Source: Eretmocerus hayati
Lineage: Eukaryota; Arthropoda; Insecta; Hymenoptera; Aphelinidae
NCBI GenBank assembly: GCA_029851415.1
Contig: CM056742.1
Location: forward strand, 189,453,344 to 189,517,343
DNA: 64,000 nucleotides
Direction: 5' to 3'
Below the pieces are notes generated by a model. That model was not told where the DNA came from and did no database searches. It worked only from the letters and a program-made list of their open reading frames with translations. Positions 1 through 13,162 of this stretch are shown piece after piece. The first letter of the stretch is position 1. Each line of letters begins with the position of its first letter. The translations under genes were made by a program, and so were the position numbers.

Positions 1-59
1 CACGAAAAACAACGACAAAAAAAGTCGAAATTGTCCCAAAGTTACCCCACTTGACGGTA
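1..59. mobile_element. Right end of a TACCGTCA-family MITE, cut by the window edge
   Basis: The window opens inside an element. Positions 31-59 hold the reverse complement of the terminal sequence TACCGTCAAGTGGGGTAACT followed by TTGGGACA. The same terminus, with small changes, is seen at 26906, 27507, 27731, 51089 and 51931. Only this end is inside the window, so the length and the target duplication cannot be read. Confidence 0.5.
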
Positions 60-130
60 TTCATATTTCTGAACAATTCGCGTGAAAACTCAAGAATTTC
101 AGTTCTGTGTCGAGTGTCATGTGGCATTAA

Positions 131-509
131 GGCGATGCGGTCGCCGTGCACGCTTAAATTTGTTCACAAAACACTCAAAATCTTTTCCAATTTCGGCTAA
201 ACGAAGAGTTATTCAGGCCAAGTTGGATGGTTGTAAAGCCTGGATAACTCGTCGTTTAGCCCAAATTGGGAAAAATTTTGAGATTTTTGTGAACGGAATC
301 GTGCCAATTTGTAGGTTGGCAAGTACCCGCGGGCAAGTTATTCTCGTTCATTAGTGATGGTCTTGTGATTGATGAGAAATAATGAGTTGTCCACCACAAT
401 TCAGATGATAATACGTAATGAACAAATCGTCTCCAACTTCGGTTCGTGAAAATTTCGAGTTACATCTAAATGAGATATAATTTCCGGCTTGCACGGCGAC
501 CGCATCGCC
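131..509. mobile_element. piggyBac-like MITE with TTAA duplication
   Basis: A 20-bp perfect terminal inverted repeat (GGCGATGCGGTCGCCGTGCA at 131-150, its reverse complement at 490-509) is flanked on both sides by TTAA (127-130 and 510-513). TTAA target duplication is the hallmark of piggyBac-type transposition. A second, imperfect inverted repeat lies inside (about 165-220 against 236-292, starting TTCACAAAA), so the left half can fold into a long hairpin. The 379-bp element has no transposase and would be non-autonomous. A 90-aa reading frame across it is simply a translation of these repeats. The family name rests only on TTAA; the termini do not start with the CCC common in piggyBac elements. 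Confidence 0.6.
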
Positions 510-513
510 TTAA

Positions 514-1103
514 CTACTGATACTGGCGCGGCTGACGTACAGATTTGTTTGAACGACGAATTCGCTGTAGGGTACGATAAAATCTGTCTCTAGCAGGGAT
601 TAAAAATGGAAACATTTGGAATGAAACCAGCCGATGGATAGATTCAATTTTGATAGAAAAAGCGTACTTGGTAAGTGTGCCCCCCCCCCCTGCCGTCAAG
701 ATTTTGAGTGTGCGCACTTGCAGAACTTGTCGTGCATTTTTCTTGTATTTTTACATTAAAGTATGAGGAAATTAATTGTTTCCTGTGATCTTGACTGGAA
801 TATGCGTTTCTTAGAACAAGAATACTAATTTTGCTAATTTTGCTACTTTTTGCCAGTTACAAGAAGCTATTTCAAACTGAATTGATACGATCAATGAATT
901 TCTCGAGTTGAAAATAGATCTTCAAAACTTGCTGAGGGAAAAATTCAATTTTGAGCGTTGGAAATAAATTTTCCGTCAATAGAAGACTCTTTACGGAAAG
1001 ATGATTCAATTCATGCAATTCTGTCCCAACTTTCAAATTATGCTTTTTGCAGAATTACAAAATTCGATTCCCGACCGATTTTACGTGTATAATCCTAAAG
1101 AAA
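514..1103. other. No gene seen
   Basis: AT-rich sequence with a run of ten C residues near 680-690. Only short uninformative reading frames occur. I recognise no repeat family here. Confidence 0.4.
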
Positions 1104-1500
1104 GTCCAGTGTGCCAAACTTGCCCCCGTAGCCTTTTTCTAGATTTGCTCCCCATCACGCGGGAGTCAATTCATTCAACTCCACGGTCTTGTCTTCAACT
1201 CACGTAGTGTGAAAAGGTGTGGAATGAGCTGCAGAATGAGGTGAGGTACGTCTCATTCGCAGGTCTGGGGGCCGCGATTCCCTAGAAACTCATAAATATA
1301 ATCTCTTGGAAATAGGCCTCTTGTAGACATAGGAGCAAATTAGGCGTACACTTTTTTGATCGTAAAAAAGTCTCCTGCAAGAATTGAGACACCTCATCTG
1401 CAATTTGTCGGTCTTCAACTCACCTTGACTTGTTCTGAAGGTCTTAAAACAAGCTCCAAAAATGAGCTGACAGTGAGATACGTTGGAAAATATTGCGATG
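1104..1500. repeat. Decayed relative of the TGTACCCAACTTGCCCCC element
   Basis: Positions 1104-1135 resemble the internal terminus of the element at 20877-22029 (AGTGTGCCAAACTTGCCCCC here, AGTGTACCCAACTTGCCCCC there). The stretch 1430-1500, read on the minus strand, resembles 21090-21170: both contain CAATATTTTCCAACGTA, a GAGCT-containing segment and AAGACCTT. It is an old, rearranged copy; the outer boundaries are not visible. Confidence 0.35.
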
Positions 1501-3428
1501 GTTCGAAGTTCTGAGGCAAACAAAGCCAGCCGGGGCATATCAGGCAGGCTTGCCTCATATTACACATGACTTGAAAATTTTGATATGATATGAGAAAAGT
1601 GCAACTGGATCAGATATCGAACATATTTGCAAGTTACCTTGGATGAATTTGTTCGTTCAAAATATGATTCTGCGAGCACGGGATATCCCAGCTAGGGATA
1701 CAATGTACACGGAGAGGATAACCCAGATATGATGTGCACAAGGCTCGTATCGTAGTTGACATTTTGCGAAGATCGATGTCTTCACGCATGGCGAGTTGGC
1801 TACAATACGAGCCAGGAGCGGTGCTGGTATATCTTCATTGCTCTTGGACTCGACAGCGCGGCGGCGGCGCTGCATTTCCGAGGCAAACTGACTCCGTACT
1901 TCTTCATGCATGAGATGTATTTGGGGCTGTAACAGCAGTGTATCTTAGGCTGTGTAGCACGCGTCAGTCGGATGCTGCATCTGCCCATTCTGCCATGATG
2001 TGCTACTGTATACCAAAGTGCGCCGTGCAGCGCATCAACTCCTGTCCTACCCACCTGTTTGTCTGTGCCATAGTAGTCACTCTTGGTTGGATGATCTTTG
2101 TGACTATGATGGTACTCCACGACTTGATAGAATATCATCTCGACCGATGTCACTGTGATACTACGCTTGTGGAAGATGATTCCCAGTCCTGAATAGCAAG
2201 GAATCGCTGATGCCAGTTTTCGTGTTGGAAAACACAAATCCATGCTAATAATTCAACTTTCAATACTGCATAGGATGATTGTTTCCTCGAAAAAAGGGGG
2301 AAAGACTCCATGAAAATCATTAGAATAATATTTCACGCATGTCACGTTTCGTGCGTATTCGTGTGCATCGGCCCGAGAGCGATAGCTGGAATAATTAGTG
2401 CGCGGAAAAAAGGAATCGGTAATAAATCGGTGAGGAGGGCATCAGTCACTCGAGAGTCTTGTGGGTACCACAGAGACAGCGCGGGGCAGGATTGACGCTC
2501 GATCAGAGCGATGCAATCAAGTTCGAGAGCGTGTTATTAGCATGTCACTCTCCGCGGGGGATTTTAATCTCCCCACCCCCCAGCCCCCTGCCTTTCAAGC
2601 TCGACGCGTCAGCGACTCTCGTGGTACACCCTTATATGTAGACAAGTTGCCATCCCCGCAAAGCGATTCGCGAGTACATTAGCGCTGCGAACGTTTACGG
2701 GCACGCATGTTCGCGTGTTTGCGCAACGAGTTCGCCAAAGTAATGGCGTTATCAAGATTCACGGCCAATTTTACCCCTCCCCTCACTCTACACCCGGCTC
2801 CTCCTCCTTCCGCATCACCAACTTTCGCACCACGAACTCATTTTTTTTCATCCACCAAAGTGTAATTATTCTGCAAATTATTGTCCATGTATTCTTGCAT
2901 ATGGAGGAGAATCATTATACTTTTGGAAGGCGAGGAAGCCGAAAAGGGAGAAGGTGATTCGATTACTCACCCGTAATGGGAATTGGATATTTATACGTGA
3001 TTTGGCTGACCGTGAATTTGTAGGCCAGTCGATTCATCGTCAGGGGGCGCTGATTTACTCCAAGAGACATAGTGCTGGGGTACCAACTTCGGGGACTTGT
3101 ACTCGGTTTTATCTGAGAACTATCCTGCATTGATATGAATAAAACTGTTGAGCTTCGGTTGTGTTCAAAGTGCTGATTGATGTCCTTTGCACTCACACAT
3201 TCTCTTCGCGCACCTATCATTCAGAAAAATTTCATGATCTGAATGGTGTAAGTGGTAGGTGCGAATTCGGCGAGGTAGTGACTTGACCCCAGTCTCGCCA
3301 CTTGTAGTTCCCGACGCATCACGTTTTGCGGCAGTATTTTTGCTTGCAAAGGTGTAATACGGGGGCAAATTCACAGTCTGAGATTTTGAGATAGTTACCA
3401 TGAAGAATTTACGCAGTCTGGTCGAAAA
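1501..3428. other. No gene seen
   Basis: Overlapping reading frames on both strands near 1657-2243 are short, mutually exclusive and show no protein motif. A C-rich stretch (2568-2592) and an unremarkable AT-rich stretch follow. Nothing else could be assigned. Confidence 0.4.
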
Positions 3429-3999
3429 CAGAAAAACTTGTCAAGTTGGGCACTTTTCCGCGGAACGTGCTAAATAAGTGCATTAGATTTTATTTGATAC
3501 ACTGGGCAACCTGTATGTTGAGCTGCCTAAATTAGGCGGACTATCCCTTCCCTTCGAACAGAATAACATGCGAGCAAGCTTCAGTATGTTGGCCATCTAC
3601 TTTGAACCTCAAGTATAATACTCCTTCCTTCATCTGATCATATTCATTGTCAGTCTATAAATTAGTGACAGAGTTCGACGAGGAAAAGGTCCTTATGTTA
3701 TCGATTGACGAGCAAGCTCAATAAATGTCTACTTCGTCAATCGTCAGAACAAGTCATCATTCTATACTGTTACATCAGCGACACTACTGCAAAGCCGGTC
3801 ACGCGTTTACTTTTATCTTCCATGACTGTAATTGAAACTGCTGTATTTTCTTAATTGGAAGTGAACCCTTCACAATCATTTTCACCCCATTGATCAAGAA
3901 AAATCGCTCTAAGTACGCGTTTTTCCATGTTGGGCACCTAGCCCAAGTAGGACAGTCTTTTCCAAAACCGAAGGTACCCAACCTTGACAAGTTTTACTG
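3429..3999. mobile_element. Short element with CAG(A/T)AAAACTTGTCAAG inverted ends
   Basis: The left end (from 3429, CAGAAAAACTTGTCAAGTTG) is matched in reverse complement by the right end (to 3999, CAGTAAAACTTGTCAAGGTT when read on the minus strand), each followed by GGGCAC or GGGTAC. The ~570-bp interior has no coding sequence. I see no clear target duplication, so either the edges are slightly off or the copy is old. The CAG start would fit hAT or pogo-like elements, but I do not assign it. Confidence 0.45.
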
Positions 4000-6900
4000 T
4001 ATAACCCAATGATATAACATCGACTTCTATTTGAGCGCAAGTCCATACTAACGAGGGCTCAAATTCGGATGTCCCGCGCCAACTTTGAATATGCCTCCGC
4101 GGGGAACATTTGTAATACAACCATCAGCTGGTGACGATAGCTACACGTAGTGTAACACGTATTAGCCTGACACGCTTGCCATCAGCAGTGAGCCGGTACA
4201 TTTGACGCGGGTCAGAGAGAGGCCATGAACATACGGGGGCAGCGCAACGGAGCGTTTAATTATTTTTATGCTAATGCGGTGGGCAGCAGCACGCGGTCGG
4301 GTCGACCCCCCACGGAATTGAACCAAGTCGTGCAGTGGCCGTGTACAGTTTTGCCACGGTAATACCTACGAAATCTCACACGAGCCCAACGGTGGCAGTC
4401 GCGCTGCTGTGATCCCCTTGCGCCGTCAGTCGCACCCTCGTCTAAGCGCCTGCGACATATGATGTCCCTTCTTGCAATACGAGTCGTGCCCTCGGGCCTA
4501 TATACGTTTTGCGGGTGGGAGGGGAGTCGACCTTGGCTTCGAATTCGCGCTCGAGTTGAGCGACGATGGCATTTTCAGTGCCGAGTGAGCAGTAGCGCGC
4601 TTGCGATATTCATGGCGTGTAGAGAAGCTCAGCTGTCATTAGCATCTTGAGAGATCGCGTCTACTCCGCGGATAACGTCACGTAGATTATTACCCCTGAC
4701 CCCCATCTGCAAAGTAGCTTATTTTTGCGCTCGCTCGTTCGTGAACTTTATAGACCCTCGGATAATCCTGTCTAGCCTTTGAAATCCACCCATCAATCAC
4801 TCTCTTACTAACCATAATATTGCCGAAGACGGAAGAGCTTTTGGAATATTTTCAAACTCCTGGGTGCAAGGACAGCGGATTTGTTTCAAAAGCATAACGC
4901 TCAATCGAAATTTTTACCCCATGCGATGAAGGGAAAATAGTGCTCCCATAGCTAGCGATACTAGGTGATTTTGGTATGGACGCCTTGTGGCTTTCGCTTC
5001 GCACGGCCCTTAATGAACCCTTTGAGCTGGAGTCACCCAGATGCACTCGGTTACGAATTTTTCCCAGTTTGTGGATGACTTTTGGGTGAGTTCACATTAT
5101 TGAACTCTGGGTAGGTGAAGTACGAGAAACCATACGGGCTCGACAAAGCTTCTGGCGTTGTTGCTATGCTAGCTGACCTATCTCATAAAATCAGCTCTAG
5201 TATCACTGACGGAGGATTCACCGAGTGATAATTCATTCTTCGACCGAATCATCACATGGGCCGAGTAATTTACATACAATCATCTTTTTGACTGTGCTAG
5301 CAAACAATGTGAGGACTGCAGTGATGATTGATCATGGTGAATTGCAAAACAGCGAATATCCTATTGTCAGTTAAAAGATTACCTGTAGACGATTTGAACA
5401 GCGTGCACGAGTAATATAATTCGATAAGCATGAATGACATGTTATTATGTTTTTCGAGAGTTTTACGATTTGATAGGATGAACTGGTTCGTCGATCTATG
5501 AATCACGAATCTTTCACCAGTCAGACCGTAGATGTCATCAATCAGTCAATAAATATTGCTGCTTGAAAACCCGAGTCGTTCATTAGCTGAACAAAGTTTG
5601 ACGAATGAATCAACGAAAATCACACACGAGATCATGGCGATTCGAGTATCGTAAATATCCTCAACGATCAAATTTGTGTTGGCAATGAGTTGAGTCATTG
5701 GTAAGTCAAAAATCACCTCCAAGCTCAGACTGATTGATAAAGGTCGAGTGAACGAACCGAACAGTTGATAAATATGATGAATACGCGTTTTCTACTGACC
5801 GGTCCATGAACGAGACAAAAAAAAAAACGATTTTTCCACGATTGTGATCGTCTAATCATTTTCTGGTAGGCACCAGCGCCAGAGATGTATGGTTTAGAGC
5901 TTCTCCTAGGCTGTAATAGTTTAGCACGCGAACTGTTGATTTTCATAAATTGAGCCTGAAATGATTATTCTAGTGTTGAAATGCTTCATTCGAGCAAGTC
6001 ACATCTAGAATGGGAAGCCTTCGATAGATACTCAACGAGTCGAAAGTTATCAATGCAAAATGAATGCTGAAAGTTGGAACAGCGGGTAACTGGACTTTGA
6101 GAATGACTTCATGTCGGCGGAACGAGCAGCTCGTAGAAGACCAGTTAACCGGAAATCTGACAATAAAATCAGATCCTACATCTGGCCGTCGTGATTCCAC
6201 AATTTGCGAACCGGGAGCTCAATTAAACTCTAACGGAAAAACGAGACAGGCATAGACAAAAGGTGGGAAACAAACTGTATAAATTCATGGCTTAAGAGGT
6301 GCAACTCTCATCCGAGGGAAACGATCACTAACAACGCGTAGCAGCAGCGGAAGCTTTGATGGGCAAAAATTGTATACTCTGGAAGGATTCAGCGCGAGCT
6401 TCGTGCTTGAACCAAAAGACCGGAGTCATAAACTGTGGCCAGCATCCCACGTAACAAACCACGATCCTCGGCAATCGCACAGAATCATCAGTGCGCACTC
6501 TCTTTAGAAGATGCACCGCATTCGGATGCTTGATTGCGGAACAGAGCACCAGAGTTATTGGAGTTTATACTAGACGGGGTAGTAGCGGGATATGGCCCGA
6601 GGGGAATGAAGCCGCCACATCTGCCTTGCGTTTATGGACGTCGGAAGAAATAGCGCACGGATTTATGGAGCTTGAAATTGCGTTGCCCAGGCCAAAGCTA
6701 TTCCTAGGCCTTGAAAAATGTCACTATTCCTCTCTCTAGAGTACTCTGGCAATACAATGTTACATGCAATTTTTTGCTACAGACGCTCGATCGACGTTTA
6801 CGTCGCAAGCTCCGCAAGCTTTCCAAATTCACTACCGGCATGGATTGACGTGGCACTGATTGCGTCCCTCCCTATCCACTTCTGTCGAGTGTCTCGAACT

Positions 6901-9900
6901 CTCCCGATCTGCAGCAGCTGTTACTCATATCCTATTCGATATCAAAACACAATTTGAGCTCAAATTGCGTTGGGCTCGGTGATTTCGAATCTTATCAACC
7001 GATTTCATCACAGAACTGCTCCCATTACAATGAAGTATCGTCTTTTCTAACATCTGGATATGTTTCTGTGGTGAAAAGGAGTTCAAAATTGATGAAATTT
7101 ACGTTTGTTATTGTTATTTTCCCTTGTGATTTGATCTTGGGTCTGCATTCGGGGGCTACTATAGCCCTTGTATCGACAAAAAATTTTCAGAATCTTTTCG
7201 ATGTAAAGCAGAAATTTCATCACAAATTATTTGAATACAATATTGTCCCGTGTGGAGGATAGAGTCCTAATCAACGGATCAGGGTGTACATACATCAACA
7301 TGGAATATTTATCATGGTCCGTTGAAAATTTACAGCTGTTTTCATGGATCCGATATTTGATATGAATAAGCGGTGAATTGCATATTTTCAAACAAATTTG
7401 TTTTGGACCGTTGCAATAGCGGGACGATCTCCACGAGCTCTGACTGTGACACACGTCCATACCGACAACATCAGCGATTAACAGCAGCAGGCCATTGTCA
7501 TTTTTGTGCATGCCCGAACTAATCTCTCCATGCTCGATACGCGTGCGTTGGTATGCTATGCTCGCGCGCACTCCGAGTGTCAGTTGCAAGCTTTTTTTCG
7601 TGTGCGCTGCTTCATATTCTGGTTGGATGCACAAGCCGCATCGCCGTTTTCCAGCATGAAACAGCAGCTCGCTACTGCTAGCGACATTATTACGCTCTGA
7701 ATTTCACAGCTTGTTTGCGAATTACTTGTGGTTCTAACAATTGTAATAGGGGAAATGCTCTTTTCTGAGTGGCAGAATCTAGTACAAGTTGAAAGCGGTT
7801 CAAATAGGTGGATTTGGCGCGGAAACGGCCTCGTTCCCGTGGGTGATGCATAGAGGTTTGAGAGTTGCTTTCTGGAGAATCAGGAACATCTCTCAACTTG
7901 ATGAAAGTAATCGCAGATCATTGAATTTACCGAGAAAACTAAATTAAAAGTATTTGGATGTGAAAAAAAAACACAATGAATGAGCTGATTGGTTTTAGAT
8001 CCCCACTAAAGGAGGCGATTCCACGAACTCTCATCTCAGTTTTGGTACGAAGAGCAATACATGCAGGACTGTATCATAGCAATAACTGAATGGAATCCGA
8101 AATTGGCATGTCTCAAGAAAAACGGGAATCTCACGATGTCATCACAGCGAGAGAAACGACAAGACCACTGAGACAATATTATATTGTGCCTAACTCTCAG
8201 CGAACCCAAAAGATTCTCTCTCGACGAAATTCTACTTCTCCTCGTAAGATGGTGATCTAATCACTTTCCAACAGTTCTTTGATATTCCATTGGCCTCTCA
8301 TCAGGAGAGTATTTCTGATTTGGTTTACGGGTTATACTGAAAATTTAGTAAAAGTTGTGGTGGTTGTGATTTTAATGCTGTTCTTGGACTATCCTATTAA
8401 ATATGCTTATACTTAGACACTTTCACCTGCAGAAGATGATAACCGAAGCATATATTGATCTGCACGCACAAACGTCCCCGAGCTATCCAGGGTCTCTGAG
8501 CTATATCTCAAGGCATGTTTCAGTCTAATCGGGCACCAGTATACGATGCAGCCTCCTGGCCTATTAGGAAATCTTCAGATCTTTTACTCACTCTTAGTGT
8601 CTTCTTTTACTTACAGTCTTCCAATCAGTTCTAAATCATTAAACGTTCATTTCTTGTGACAACTAACAGTTTGCATAAGGTGACTGAAAGGTACTACCAA
8701 CCCCCAATATTGTTTCTTCGAGAACGGTTAGGAATGGCGAGAATCCCTGAAACACGTGTCCCATTATTTTGAAAGGGTCGTCCGATGAAGATCTCGATTT
8801 TGACCTGAGAGATCATTTCTTGCACCTTCACTGCGATGGGCAATGATCCTCGAAGAATCAAATCCTCTTGAATCATAATAGCTCAAAAAGTCCTCTTAAT
8901 ACCAATTTTGATTGGCGATTCGATTAACTGAGGATATAAACAATGAGCTGGAGAAGAGTTTAGTTCCGTCCAGTAGCATCAGTCGGAGAATGAGTTTTGG
9001 GATCATAATAAACCAAAAATTGCCAAAAACCGAGTTCGTAGTGAACGTGTTAACGCCATCTGGAGGTCAATTCGATTGTGCTAAAGTGGTAACACCTATT
9101 GGGACTAAACATGCGATAAGCGCTCTTATCTTTCGTCCGTGTTATTCTTATGGGAGTCATCCCTATCGCCGCCATATTGGTGCTGCAGTCCCATTTAAAT
9201 TAACACAGGGGTTTACTCCCAATACTTAATTTTGATCTCGAATCCTGAAGACCGTGTTGAATGATAAAACTTTCGTGTAGAACATTTTTCGATCCGGCTT
9301 GACTTTGGCGAGTTAGATGTAGATCAATACCCATGAACGGTAACCTCTGAAGCTTCAAAAGTAAGCGTTATATCGAAAGATGTTCTGGGTAAAAATTGTC
9401 CATAATCAAAGCTGGAATAAGCTAGTGACCTTCATTTTGACCTTCAAGGTCATTTTCAAGTTCACTTGACCCTCGAATGACCTCGAAAATTACCTTAAGA
9501 TTACCACCAGACGTGCCTCTAAAATAATGGGACACGTGTTTCGTGGCTTTTCGCAACCCTCAAACGTTTCCGAAAAATCATGGGAAGGGAGTCACTCACT
9601 TTTCGGGCACCCTAGATATCATACTGAACCTATGTTGATGATCGCACGGGCCTTGGAAACATGTGCATCACATTTGACTTCGTTCTTGAAGCTCGAATTA
9701 TTCATGAAGTAATAAAGAGGCAAACACTTTCGCTGACGAGAGTTTGGCATTTCATTGACAGCCACGATAGAGGATTGTCCATCACATGCTCTCATCATTC
9801 TTACAGACTTGAAATTTTCAAATCTTCTCTGACACTAGGAGTGCAGAGCCGTTATGCACATCTGGCATGCAATGGGTTGAGAAAGGCTGCGACGAATTAC

Positions 9901-11036
9901 CGAATGTATGCAACGATACTTGCGACGAGATGCATTGCAAGGGAAAATTGCGCGTCGCCTCTGTTCCTCTTGGAAACGAGATAGAGTTATCGTCACGTAA
10001 ATTTACCCAAACTGCTCGCTAGGATAGGCAAGATAGAGCTCTAGCTCGGTTGCCGGCATTTCTGGAATCCTCTGTCCGTAAATTGCCGATAACAAATTAC
10101 AGGCAGTGTGTTTTGACGCAACCCAGCCAAAATATCTCCCTCCAGTCTGAATCAGACCGGGCAGGGGGTACAGCATCACACACGTAAAGTGGCGATGAGT
10201 TGTTTGGAAGGCTGATGTACTAAAGTGTTGGAACGAAAGTCGAGGTCTTGAGCTCGGCATGTCTGTGATGAATGCGAGTGGCGGAGAGATGAGTGGGGAA
10301 GCCGTGTGGGGCCGCAGCTTGTGCAAGTCGCGGAATCGCGCGAGACACTTGCTCGTGCTAAGTAATTAGAACGTGCATGTACGTGGTGTTACTCGATTGC
10401 TCAAAGTATTATACGGCGCTGATGTCGACCACGAAGTTAACTGTCGAGAGATCACTAATTCGAGAATCAGAGCCGCTGCAGACTATACTTACGTGGCACG
10501 CGAGCAGAGTTACTTACGCGCTTCTTGGTCGCAGACAGAAATTGGCGTGGCAGATATTGCAGCGAGCGCAAAACGAAAACGATTCGAGAACAAGTTGACA
10601 CGGCGACGACGACAATCACGACGACGATGGCGGTGAATCTTTCCCGCAGGCCGACGAGCGAGCGATGAGCGCTTCCCGCGTAACAGCTATTTGCAAATTA
10701 CCCTCAGATCAAATTGGCTCTTGAGAATGGAATGACTGTACTCGAAGTGCTGAGAGAACATTTTGATGCGTGCAAGGGCCGTGCTTGCAACGGAACTCAT
10801 CTATAATTCAAAGAGCTGAGCACCCTGAGTATGATTATGATGACATGACTACCAAGAAGACGAGCAAGAAGATTATTCTGTGCAAATATCTGTTCTCACT
10901 TGGATCTTTAATTTCTTGTTCTCAATGACTTACTATGCAAGGATGGTGAATTTATTGGAAAGCTAGGAATATGGGAAGCTCAATTCCGGAGAGCTAGACA
11001 TTCAAAATAGTACATTTTGATGCAAAGGTGGGAAAA
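4000..11036. other. Seven kilobases without a recognisable gene
   Basis: Many 60-135-aa reading frames occur on both strands, overlapping each other and lacking motifs. Locally GC-richer patches exist near 4140-4660 and 10250-10680; the latter ends in a short degenerate (CGA)n tract at 10601-10628. Such patches can mark promoters or untranslated exons, but I saw no coding support. The word GAACGTGTTAACGCC at 9042 recurs in reverse complement near 24541. Confidence 0.4.
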
Positions 11037-11376
11037 CTTTTCATTGACACTCTGTGCGAGGAAGTATCTTTTTCGCATTGATTTCCCACTTTCTCTCACA
11101 GTTTGTCAAAAAACACAGTTCGATTCACGGGTGTGAAACTCATTTTTCGTATCCTCGTGATCCTCGCCTACGGCTCGGGCCGGAAAACCATCGCTCTATT
11201 TTGCGTCCGAGTGGTGGATTTCCGGCCTAAGCCATGGGCGAAGGTCGGAATCAACACGAGGATGCGCAAAATAGATTTTACATCCGCGTATCGAACTGTA
11301 TTTTTCGAAAAAATGTGTGAGAAAGTCGAAAATTCGTGCGGAAAAGGCACTCTTCCGCACAGCGTGTGAAAAAGAA
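11037..11376. mobile_element. Foldback MITE, ~160-bp arms
   Basis: The two halves are imperfect reverse complements. The left arm carries CTGTGCGAGGAAGT, ACTTTCTCTCACAG, ACAGTTCGATTC, ATCCTCGTG and GGGCCGGAAA in order; the right arm (from about 11210) carries the same words in reverse complement. The whole ~340 bp can therefore fold back on itself. A related, more decayed copy lies at 58590-58800, which shows it is a dispersed family. No coding capacity; apparent frames of 60 and 88 aa are translations of the arms. Confidence 0.55.
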
Positions 11377-11495
11377 TAAGAATTTCATCATTCTAACCTA
11401 AATACGCTGCTAAATGATATTAGCAGAATGCTTTCTCACGTCGAAATGTGCTTAGACAACAGATTTCAAACATATTTCACAATTGAGATGATTTG

Positions 11496-12488
11496 TTTAT
11501 TCTAAAAATCTTGAAGAATAGAGAATCGGCTTCGTACATTTTGTTCTTCTCGCCGATATCTATCTATTGTAAGTTACGGTTTTTCCTCCCGTCTTATCCC
11601 TGGTCCTCCACGAATTTAACTTTCTCTGTCGTTGTCTGTGTCCGTCTGTGCGTGTGTCTGTGCAACTTCATTTTTCGTCAACGGTTTCTCCTCAGCGTTT
11701 CGACCGATCTTCCTCAAATTTATGTGAGTGGTAGAGCACCATGTGAAGATGTGCTGAAAGGATTTATAGCCCAATCTATTAAACAGTTCTCGATTAATGA
11801 GTGTCGGAAAATAAAAATGTTATAATTTTCAAGAAATTATTAGGAGTTTTTAGAATTTATGTCTAGAAAAACTTTATAAGGGAAGTTGAGGTGACCTAAT
11901 AAAATGTTAATCTGGCCATCCTTGATCGATTGGTTGATACGGAATTACGTTAAACTGTATGGGAAAAGAAATATACATGATTTTTTTTTCATTGATAGAA
12001 GATTCATGATTTAATTGGTAGAGATAGATATGAATGAAAATTCCACATTAACCAATTGACGAAAAATGATGAAAAAATGGTTGTTTAAGTGACCCAAAAT
12101 TTGATTTGTTGATTTTGAGAAAAGATATTTGAATATAGAATAATCGATTTTTGGAAAATTTTGACATTTTTATTTTCGGATACTCATTAATCGAGAACTG
12201 TTGAATAGATTGGGCTATAAATCCTTTCAGCACATCTTTACATGGTCCTCTACCACTCACATAAATTTGAGAAAGATCGGTCGAAACGCTGAGGAGAAAC
12301 CGTTGACGAAAAATGAAGTTGCACAGACACACACACGGACGGACACAGACAACGACAGAGAAAGTTAAATTCGTGGAGGACCAGGGAGAAGCCTGGAGGG
12401 AAAACCGTGACTTACAATAGATAGATAGTGGCGAGAGGAACAAAATGTACGAAGCCGATTCGCTATGAGTGAAGATTTTTAGAATAAA
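11496..12488. mobile_element. Inverted-repeat element, ~338-bp arms
   Basis: Positions 11496-11833 are matched in reverse complement by 12151-12488 with few differences. Shared words include TTTATTCTAAAAATCTT at the outer edge, CCTCCACGAATTTAACTTTC, CGTTGTCTGTGTCCGTC, TTTTTCGTCAACGGTTTCTC and GGATTTATAGCCCAATCTAT. The ~317-bp spacer is AT-rich. Similar 110- and 131-aa frames occur because the arms mirror each other, not because a gene is conserved. No target duplication is evident. It could be a long-TIR transposon without its transposase, or a foldback element. Confidence 0.6.
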
Positions 12489-13080
12489 AAATTAATTTGA
12501 GTGAAAAAATTGAGCAAAAATGTCTTGTCACGAATACAACCCTTTCTCTTTGAGAAAGCAAAAGGCCGCATTCAAATGTGGTTTTAGGATTCTCATGATG
12601 AAAAATCATTATTGCTCTGTATTCGCAGGCCCATTTCGGGTGCGGAGGACCTATTTCCCTCACTTTACTCGGGAAATAAACTGTCCTAGCGCCCGAACTG
12701 GGCGTAAGCGCCCAGGGCAATAATGTACTATTGGATGGTATTATTAGAGGGTAAAAAGCCGGAGTGTTTGGGATATCAAAAATTAATACCATTCAGAACC
12801 CGGAGAGGTTGAATTTTGTGAGGATTATTTTCAAGATTTTGGCTCTCACAATTCTCATCTCCGAATTTTTGCCGATACAAATCTTGGTCGCTTCTAACGT
12901 TAGCCTTTCCGGGAATTCCAAATTCTCACTCCTCCGCATTTCTGAGGACTGAATACTTGTTCTTCTGTAATTTTGCATTCCAAATGTTGGTCTGTCCAAG
13001 AATATGTTCTGTTCTCCAAAATTCAGCTTTCAAAGAAATGTTTTCCAGAAAAATTGATTACGCTTTTCCAATTCCCTAGA
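12489..13080. other. No gene seen
   Basis: AT-rich DNA with a GC-richer patch at 12630-12720 containing GCGCCC...GGGCGTAAGCGCCC words. No motif-bearing reading frame. Confidence 0.35.
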
Positions 13081-13162
13081 ATCGGAATCAAGTCTCGTTA
13101 AACGAGGGCTTTTATCGGAATCAAGTCTCGTTTAACGAGACTTGATTCCGATAAAAGCCCTC
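13081..13162. repeat. Perfect 59-bp hairpin with an adjacent third copy
   Basis: Positions 13104-13162 form an inverted repeat of 29 + 1 + 29 bases without a mismatch; the arm starts GAGGGCTTTTATCGG and ends TCTCGTT. Immediately upstream (13081-13106) stands a direct copy of the inner part (ATCGGAATCAAGTCTCGTTA). The region therefore holds three copies of one ~26-bp sequence, two direct and one inverted. A perfect match suggests a recent origin, such as a small foldback or a template-switch event. Confidence 0.75.

Noticed and set aside
12048..12443. 131-aa frame similar to another at 11493-11825
   Set aside because: The similarity comes from the inverted DNA arms. There is no motif, and the frames sit in a non-coding element.
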